Shown: positions 57,736 to 64,000 of the stretch, one piece after another
Numbering within the stretch: position 1 is the first letter of the stretch
Layout: each line of letters starts with the position of its first letter
NCBI GenBank assembly: GCA_029448655.1
Contig: JACCLO010000007.1
Coordinates: 806,001-870,000, forward strand
Origin: Wolfiporia cocos
Taxonomy: Eukaryota > Basidiomycota > Agaricomycetes > Polyporales > Phaeolaceae
DNA: 64,000 nucleotides
Direction: 5' to 3'
Notes under the pieces: model-generated
The model's input: the letters and a program-made list of their open reading frames with translations, nothing else
Database searches by the model: none
What the model was told of the DNA's origin: nothing
Made by a program: the position numbers and the translations under genes

Positions 57736-58833
57736 ACAGCGGCACAGCTTGGATGAATCATCTGCGATATTGCACTACTGGACAGCTACGCTAGCCAATA
57801 TATGGAACGTCTACAGGGTATCTATGTCTCTTGTTCATATAAGTCCGACACAACTTTGTATGCCACAGTATGTCCCTTTCTACCGTTTCGGACTGTTGAA
57901 AGTCGATAGGACTTAGTCCAGTAGGACACGGACACTGTGGTTACCGCTTATGGTACGTTGTGTCTTACGTACTCAGCGTAGATACCTTTTTCGCTCTCTC
58001 TGTAGCTGCTCCCTCAGTACTCGTTTACACTCCGAGTCTGAGGTGAGCAATGGTCTCTCAGCTAGCCTAGATGCATGTGCTGATTCCAGAGTAGTCACCC
58101 GTATTGTCTCGTGTTTGCATTCAATCTAGTACTCGTTTACACTCCGAGTCCGAGTCACTCGTATTGTCTCGTGTCTTACAGCGCGACGTCCCTACTCGTT
58201 CAAAACGGACTGCCTCATGTAACGCCTTCTTATGCGGACACGGACATTACTTTTTCCGCACCTGTATGTATGTAGGACAGTATCTTCCCTCATTGCAGCT
58301 CGAAAATATATTCGGATTAATGACTAGTAGCCGTTGTATTCATCTCAGCCACGGTTTCCGTGAACGGTTCAGTGCTACTTCTCAGTTCGACCTGTGTACC
58401 ATCTGATCGTGCTCGCCGTAGACTTAGAATCAATCACTAACTAGATCACGATAGCCCGCTGTATACAACCGTCGAGAGCTCCTTGCAATAGAATTAGAGG
58501 ATCAAGTGCCCTACACCGATCCGAGTGTGTTCGCCTTAATCGCATGTGCTCCCCAACTCGTAAGTTCGTCCCACCCTCAATGTACAGGCGTGAAGGGAAG
58601 GCAGCTGCAGGAGAGGCAGGACCAATGGGCGAAAAGCATCCTCATGAGATCGGTAGAATTCCAATTATCATTGCAAACAAGCGCATTCACATACCATCGT
58701 GTAACAATTCCAGGAGCCAGAAGTGGAGAAGAAGCCTCCGGTGCGGGGAAGCGGGTCAGCTACGAATCCGGGTCGCCGGGGAGCAGAGCAAAGGCGACAG
58801 CGTAGATTGGACGCAGTCAACGGGCCACACGAG
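57736..58833. other. Intergenic with short direct repeats
   Basis: AGTACTCGTTTACACTCCGA occurs at ~58015 and ~58128 (113 bp apart) and CGTATTGTCTCGTGT at ~58098 and ~58159. No gene supported. Confidence 0.55.
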
Positions 58834-60143
58834 TAGTGATGTGCAAAGCCCGGCTCGGCTCAAAGCCCGGGGCTTGGGCCCGGCTTTGAAGGGCCCGGGC
58901 TCAGCGAAATGTCAGGCCGGGCCCTCCCTGACGGCTCAGACCGGCTCGGGCCCGGCTCAGGCTCAGGCCGGGGCTTATGAGCAATCAGGAAGGACCTCGA
59001 AGTTATTGGTTTGTACAGCTCAAAATTGCAGCACAATGCATTCAGGATGCATATATGTCCGCTATCTATTGTTGTCCTGATCTACAAGTACTTGTACAGT
59101 TGCTCATGACACTGACGGAAAGAGGGACTTCAGTCAATTATCTTAATCTGCCAACTGCCCTTCGCTTAAGAAATCGCAGTTGCGAGCTAGGTTTGCACGC
59201 AGATTAATCTGCTAAGTGCGGCAGATTAATCTACTGTGACAATAAAATGGTACATCCCGGGGTCGAACCAAGGACCTTAGCGCAGATGAGAATAAGAGCA
59301 TCGCAGCATATGTTAGCCAACTGAGCTACAGTGGAACTAGTGTCTGCCCCATTTTAAGCGATATATAGAGTATTTTGTAAACTTCATTTTCGCAGTTTAA
59401 CATCATCCATAACACAAATACAAATGAATCTGCCTCTAAAGACCTGTGATTCCAGTGTATTCAGCTTTTCCATGGTGAGTTGCTCCAGGTCAAGCATGGT
59501 AAATCAAGCTACCACTATCATTGATTTCTGTATGCTTGTTGGAGCAGTTAGTTGCCTTGATGATTTGCGAAAATTGTGTGTAAAATCTGCGTTATATATT
59601 CTTTGATTGGTCCAGGGTAACTGTTGCCAATATGGCTCAGTTGGCTAATTACGCTGTGATGCTATTATTCTCATCTGCGCTAAGGTCCTTGGTTCGAATC
59701 CTGGATGTACCATTTTATTGTCACAGTAGATTAATCTGCGTGCAAACCTAGCTCGCAACTGCGATTTCTTAAGTGAAGGGTAGTTGGTAGATTAAGATAA
59801 TTGACTGAAACTCTACGACAGAAAATATAGGTCTCGATCACAACCCCGATCGCAACCCCGATCACAATAGTTTGCACCGGCCACAAGTTATTGTATGGTT
59901 ATTGAGAATATTTAAGTTTGAAAGTATGCAAAATCTTGTACCGACGGGCCTATTTTCGCTCACTACAACATAGCTACAGTTGCGCGCCTAAAGCCGCCGG
60001 CTCAGGGCTCGGCTACGGCCGGCTCGCAATCCAAGCCGGGCCCTGAGCCGTCGTAAGCCACCCCCAAGGCTCGGCTCGGCCCGGCTTAAGTCGGCTCGGC
60101 CAGGCCCGGCTCACGGCTTTGAGCCGGGCTTTGCACATCACTA
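58834..60143. mobile_element. hAT-type MITE, GGCTCGG variant, with a nested KDZ-type MITE
   Basis: Ends TAGTGATGTGCAAAGCCCGG / CCGGGCTTTGCACATCACTA enclose subterminal CCCGGCTC/GAGCCGGG arrays. The flanks (CACACGAG and ACCATCAT) do not match, so the duplication is lost or the ends come from two copies. The 59122-59816 element sits in its middle. Confidence 0.75.
59122..59816. mobile_element. KDZ-type MITE with inverted tRNA-like modules
   Basis: The left end GAGGGACTTCAGTCAATTAT and right end ATAATTGACTGAAACTCTAC bound two ~200-bp inverted arms. Each arm has a tail with AGATTAATCT, then a tRNA-like module facing outward. Left (minus): A box TAGCTCAGTTGGCTAAC, B box GGTTCGACCCC. Right (plus): GGCTCAGTTGGCTAAT and GGTTCGAATCC. 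Flanks GACGGAAA (59114-59121) and GACAGAAA (59817-59824) match at 7 of 8. The arms could form a long hairpin RNA. The 695-bp size equals the net size of the 60477 element. Confidence 0.78.
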
Positions 60144-60476
60144 ACCATCATGTCCGAACAAGCACCCGCTTCACCCATCATTGTAGAGCCCCCTGCTCCA
60201 ACCTCCCCTAACATAGTCCCTGCCTCTCAAACCACCATCTAACGTTCAGTTACCCCTGTAGAAACTAAAGACATCCGTCTCAACGATTAAACCTACCCTA
60301 CCATGATCTCTCTGACATCGGCAACACCCTGGCTGGTCAAACCGCTCACCTTGCAATCTAACCCCTCCATGCTTTTTCCACTGAATTCCTCTCTGCCCAC
60401 TCTCACTTGGAATATGAGAATGCCCTTCACTTTTACACCATGTATCTACATTGAAACCTCTGTGTCATCAGTGACG

Positions 60477-62162
60477 TAGAGTTTCAGTCACTCAAATTAA
60501 TTTACCAACTGCCTTTCGTTAGCGTTTCGCAGTTACCGATGTGCTCTGCTAGCACTGGAGAAATCAGATTAATCTGCATCGAGCAGATCAAGCTGGCTTG
60601 GATTTCTAAAAACTACATGAGCCGGTATCGAACTTTCGACCATAGCAACACAAGCAATAGACACACAATATAACCACTAAACTACAAAGGCTAATCATGA
60701 GATGAGGATCTGAAATATTTATCGGATAATTTGTGCTCTACAAAACTCTGTCCTGACACAATAATCTCATCAATTTTTCAGCTCCTGGACTTAGTGTTGT
60801 GAGGTCCGGTCCGGTCCGGTCTTTTGCATATTTTGGGTAGGACTGAGGACCAGGACCAGGACCGGACCGGTGCGGGCAATGAGAGACCGGACTGAGGACC
60901 GGTCCCAAGCAGGACCGCGGTCCTATACCGGTCCCAGGACCGGTCTGAACCGGTCCCAGGACCGGTCTGAACCGGTCCAGGACCGATTGAACGGTCATTC
61001 ACTCGACTAGGTTTTATTTGTAAGAAAATGTGACGAAAGGGCACTTATTGCTCAACATGTATCAAAACATACTTAGCATAGCTCACAGATTGACTACGAT
61101 GCACCGATTGTTGAGTTTGGCCAGTATGGTTGGTACACTGAAGCTGGTATATAATTATATATGCCACTGTGGTGACTGCACATCTCAGGTTAAACCTGAT
61201 GACATTTTATTGTTTCATTCTTGTATGACACAATGAGTAGTAACTAAGTGGTTGGAAGCTAGTGACTGCACAAGATTGAAATGCATGTATATCAATGTGC
61301 AAGTGTCAAGGCTACTGGGCGGGATAATATACAACTGTGTGCAAGTCAACAACATTAGTGATAACATGAGGGCAGACTGCATGTGTTAAGCACTGCCCAA
61401 GACAATAGCAGTGCTTCATTGTATCATTAATATCAGAAGCTTTACTGGTGAAAAGTATTCTTGTCAGGTTTTGTGATGCTTAGCTAGTGGTACATACATG
61501 ATGCAGATCATCTTGGATCACTCACTGGAGTCTTAGGTACTTGATTTTATGTTTAAAGTAGCGCATCATGGTTTACAATCTTGGAGTCGAAGTACTATTC
61601 TATGCTAACTTTTGGGACCGGTCCGGGACCGGTCCTGTATAAATTGATAACTCGTTAGGACCAGGACCAGGACCGTGTTAGGACCGGGACTGGACCGGAC
61701 CGCTGAATCGGTCCTAATCAGTCCGGTCCTGGTCCCGTCCTTGGTCTTTAGCGGTCCTTGGACCGGACCTCACAACACTACCTGGACTCATTAGCTCTAT
61801 GTGGAATGTGGAACTATGACTGCAGTGTAATTTCAGTGTAGCTAGTGCTCTATCTGACCAATTTTTCGAAGCCAGTCAATAAATCAATCTCAATTTTTGG
61901 TTGATCGAAAATTTCTTTGGTGTCAGCACATGATATTAAACATGCAACAATACAACAATGAATGCATTGTGCAGTGGTGTAGTGGTAGGCTTGTCTATAT
62001 GCCAGGTTGCCAGACTCCAGGGTTCAAGGTTCAATCCCCCAGTTGGCAGTTTATTTTATCATAATTGTAGATTAATCTATGCCGGATTGATATGCACATC
62101 AGGTACTGCGCAGCACTAATGAAAGGCAGTTTGCAAATTAATCTCTGTGACTGAAGTCCCTC
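60477..62162. mobile_element. KDZ-type MITE, TSD CAGTGACG, carrying a hAT MITE
   Basis: The left end TAGAGTTTCAGTCACTC and right end GTGACTGAAGTCCCTC have exact 8-bp CAGTGACG at 60469-60476 and 62163-62170. Tails are homologous inverted copies (AACTGCCTTTCGTTAGCG versus AACTGCCTTTCATTAGTG). tRNA-like modules: minus strand TAGTTTAGTGGTTATA plus GTTCGATACCGGC (~60620-60690), plus strand GGTGTAGTGGTAGGC plus GGTTCAATCCC (~61973-62040). Removing the nested hAT MITE leaves about 689 bp. The right-end sequence CTGAAGTCCCTC is identical to the 20.5-kb element's. Confidence 0.82.
60792..61780. mobile_element. hAT-type MITE, GGACCGG family, TSD CCTGGACT
   Basis: This 989-bp unit has ends TAGTGTTGTGAGGTCCGGTC / GACCGGACCTCACAACACTA and exact 8-bp CCTGGACT (60784-60791, 61781-61788). 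It is the same family as 53749-54666, with its core inverted. Confidence 0.93.
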
Positions 62163-62598
62163 CAGTGACGGCATCGAACACTTCGGCTGCCGTGGCCTCT
62201 GCACTCATCCACTCCTACCCCACCTGTCTGAGGACCTTATGTACCTCAGCCACTGGATTGACGATGTCATCTCCAGCCATGAACCCATCTCAGACGATGA
62301 AGACAACATGGATATTCATCCGTCCCCCAACCGGCCCCCTCTCACAGGACCTCCCACTCCTCTACTTCCCCCCTCATCCTCAATCCCATTCCCACACTCC
62401 CCAATGAACCCCAATTCACCTCCAACTCCATTTCCCATGAAGTCATCACCATCCTAGGTCCTATCCTCCAACAATTCACCACTCACCTTGACACTTTCAA
62501 AACATGCCTCAACAACGTGGCCCACCCAACCACCTTCATTACCACACCACCAAAGCACAACACAACACACAAGCCCCCCAATGTGCCACCCACCAAAC

Positions 62599-63134
62599 TG
62601 TCACGGTTTTCTAGGCCTCAATATACGCCCCTATCCGGGCTCGAACCAACGGCCTGAACTGCTCCCCTAGCGGCGACTTCCCCTTAGCCATGTCCACCTA
62701 GCCAGTGAGTCATGTGACCTAAGTAGATTAAATTAGATATCAATGGACGTAGGTAGCACCTGGCACTGCCCCCTACTTACATAATTATGTCATATGATCT
62801 ATGTGAACGTTCTAGATACTCGGGGTATTTCATATAGCGCGCACAGACCATGCCTTTAGGGCGGGTCTCAACATTAGTAGTGTACGCTCCCCCTGTATAT
62901 ATATGCCATGTCTGAGGTCTTACTACCTCAGACCAATCAATCTGTCTTGGGGCGCGTGTGCCCCCAGGCTTCATATCATCATCTCTACCTTGTCTGTGTC
63001 TGCGACACAACCTCTTGTCCATTACCCTCACTTGTCTGTGGTCGACAACTTAGCATACGACCTTGACTTGCGTGACTAGGGCGAACCTTTGGACTTAGGG
63101 GATAGGCGCATGACACAAGAGTAAGTCTGTGTCA
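62599..63134 (+). mobile_element. Solo LTR, TSD CAAAC
   Basis: This 536-bp unit runs TGTCACGGTTTTC to AGTAAGTCTGTGTCA with exact CAAAC (62594-62598, 63135-63139). Near its start is an antisense tRNA-like module (B box GGTTCGAGCCC on the minus strand, ~62636-62646; A-box-like CACTGGCTAGGTGGAC, ~62694-62709). Then GCGCACAGACC, CTTTAGGGC, the TATA box TGTATATATATG (~62895) and the stem-loop GTCTGAGG-TCTTACTA-CCTCAGAC (~62912-62935). Confidence 0.9.
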
Positions 63135-63656
63135 CAAACGCACCTGGATATCCAACCAAGACAACCTTCACATTGCCCCATCCAACCCCCCCCCCCCCTT
63201 AGCCTCCAACCCACCATCACTGGTTAACGGCATAGAAGAACTCTATGCCTCCATCCCTCCTCCCCCACCCCCTGCCAAACCCATGTATGCATCCACCACA
63301 TGCACACACATCCCTTAAGACAACACCACTTCCCACAAGCCCCCCAACCCCAATGCCCAATGCACCACCAAACCACTCCTCCCCTCCACACCCAACATGA
63401 AATGGGTAATCCGACTTGGAGAATTCATCCCTGACAACCTCACACACCCCATTTCTGAGTCACACTTCTACACACAACTCCTCCACAAGACTTCCAAACA
63501 TGCTGCTTGGCGTAAACTCAACATCAGTATCCTCACCATCAAATGCACACCCACCAGCAAGCTTGTCCTTGTCTTCCCTCCCAGTGCATCCCATGATACC
63601 ATTACCTGATACCTCCCCCTCTTCTGATCCATCCTCAAATTACCTGACACTACTGT

Positions 63657-64000
63657 TGTTACGGATTGAATATCCATTCAGCTGAAATAACTAAGTTGAG
63701 TTACTCAGCGTATCGAGTAGCGCACTACTCGTCAGACTCCACAGAGTCAGAGCATCAATATACAAGCTGGGGGCTTAATTGCTCAAGCCTTTGAGAACAA
63801 GTATAAGATCCTTGTAATTCAACAAGGTTGAGCTGAGGGACTTGACTGGTATTTACATCAGGTTATATACTGCAATCCTATAACTGGGGTCATAGTGTCC
63901 TTGGTACTGCTACTATTAAGTCTGTCAAGCTAACGTTCTAAGTAATAAAGGAGAAGTGCTGCGGTTGAGTGCAACAGTGGGTGAAACATAGAATGTCTGT
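63657..64000 (+). mobile_element. Second-family LTR, 5' part, runs off the right edge
   Basis: TGTTACGGATTGAATATCCA and, further on, TTTGAGAACAAGTATAAGAT with a hairpin CCTTGT-AATTCA-ACAAGG (~63809-63826) match the LTR at 6045-6430. The rest of the element would lie outside the window. Confidence 0.6.

Larger units (their letters stand above)
60150..63640 (+). pseudogene. LINE ORF1 (gag-like) remnant, fragmented by insertions
   Basis: Starts near MSEQAPASPIIVEPPAPTSP (60151) and decays with stops. It resumes at 62171 and, after the LTR, at 63140. A proline-rich linker leads to MKWVIRLGEFIPDNLTHPIS and a SKLVLVFPPSASHD segment (63397-63600). This matches the pattern of the ORF1 domain upstream of endonuclease/RT in basidiomycete LINEs. 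No RT remains in the window. Insertions are a KDZ-type MITE (60477-62162) and a solo LTR (62599-63134). Confidence 0.55.

Noticed and set aside
25864..62162. Independent tRNA-derived SINE insertions
   Set aside because: The modules occur as inverted pairs sharing 8-bp duplications and lack poly(A) or simple-repeat tails; better explained as transposon termini.

Overview
The window reads as Agaricomycete (Basidiomycota) nuclear DNA. Evidence: host-type genes have many ~50-nt GT-AG introns, a KDZ-type (Kyakuja-Dileera-Zisupton) transposase with a CxC2-like cysteine cluster is present, and many short hypothetical proteins resemble families expanded in mushrooms. No bacterial gene architecture is visible. 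Species cannot be named from the sequence. Only two genes look like ordinary host genes: a WRAP73/WDR8 orthologue (18597-20661) and a C2H2 zinc-finger regulator (56500-57735). Almost everything else is mobile DNA inserted into mobile DNA.

Layout. 1-3180: a hAT transposase gene on the minus strand running off the left edge. 3214-3851: a hAT MITE with TSD CACGCATG. 4710-10108: a dense block of solo LTRs nested in one another in opposite orientations. ~11155-18414: a decayed Helitron (Rep + Pif1 helicase) whose last codon was hit by a hAT MITE (16141-17930) that itself carries a solo LTR (16801-17601). 18597-20661: WDR8. 22183-53264: a Russian-doll stack. A hAT MITE is split into halves at 22183-22674 and 53176-53264 by a ~30.5-kb Tnp2/EnSpm-like element (22675-53175, 7-8 bp TSD). 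That element's accessory gene is in turn split by a 20.5-kb KDZ element (25864-46371, exact 8-bp TSD CTCTAATG). The KDZ element holds a KDZ transposase plus apparent cargo: a RanBP2-zinc-finger protein gene, a Sin3-PAH-like fragment and several uncharacterised multi-exon genes. Two of these carry solo LTRs. 53749-63640: two hAT MITEs, a captured WDR8 exon fragment, the C2H2 gene, and a LINE ORF1 remnant broken by a KDZ-type MITE, a hAT MITE and a solo LTR. 63657 to the end: the start of a second LTR family.

Most interesting results. (1) The 20.5-kb KDZ element and two ~690-bp relatives (59122-59816; 60477-62162) share an unusual terminus: outward-facing ends GTAGAGTTTCAG / CTGAAGTCCCTC, palindromic decamers (AGATGCATCT or AGATTAATCT), and a tRNA-like A-box/B-box module pointing outward at each end. 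They look like tRNA-derived SINEs but occur as inverted pairs bounded by 8-bp duplications. (2) Eleven solo LTRs (ten with exact 5-bp TSDs) all carry a stem-loop just downstream of the TATA box whose sequence differs from copy to copy while base pairing is kept. (3) The expanded hypothetical genes sit inside a mobile element, which would explain their copy number.

All boundaries come from reading terminal repeats and target duplications by eye. Nothing was aligned or searched computationally.
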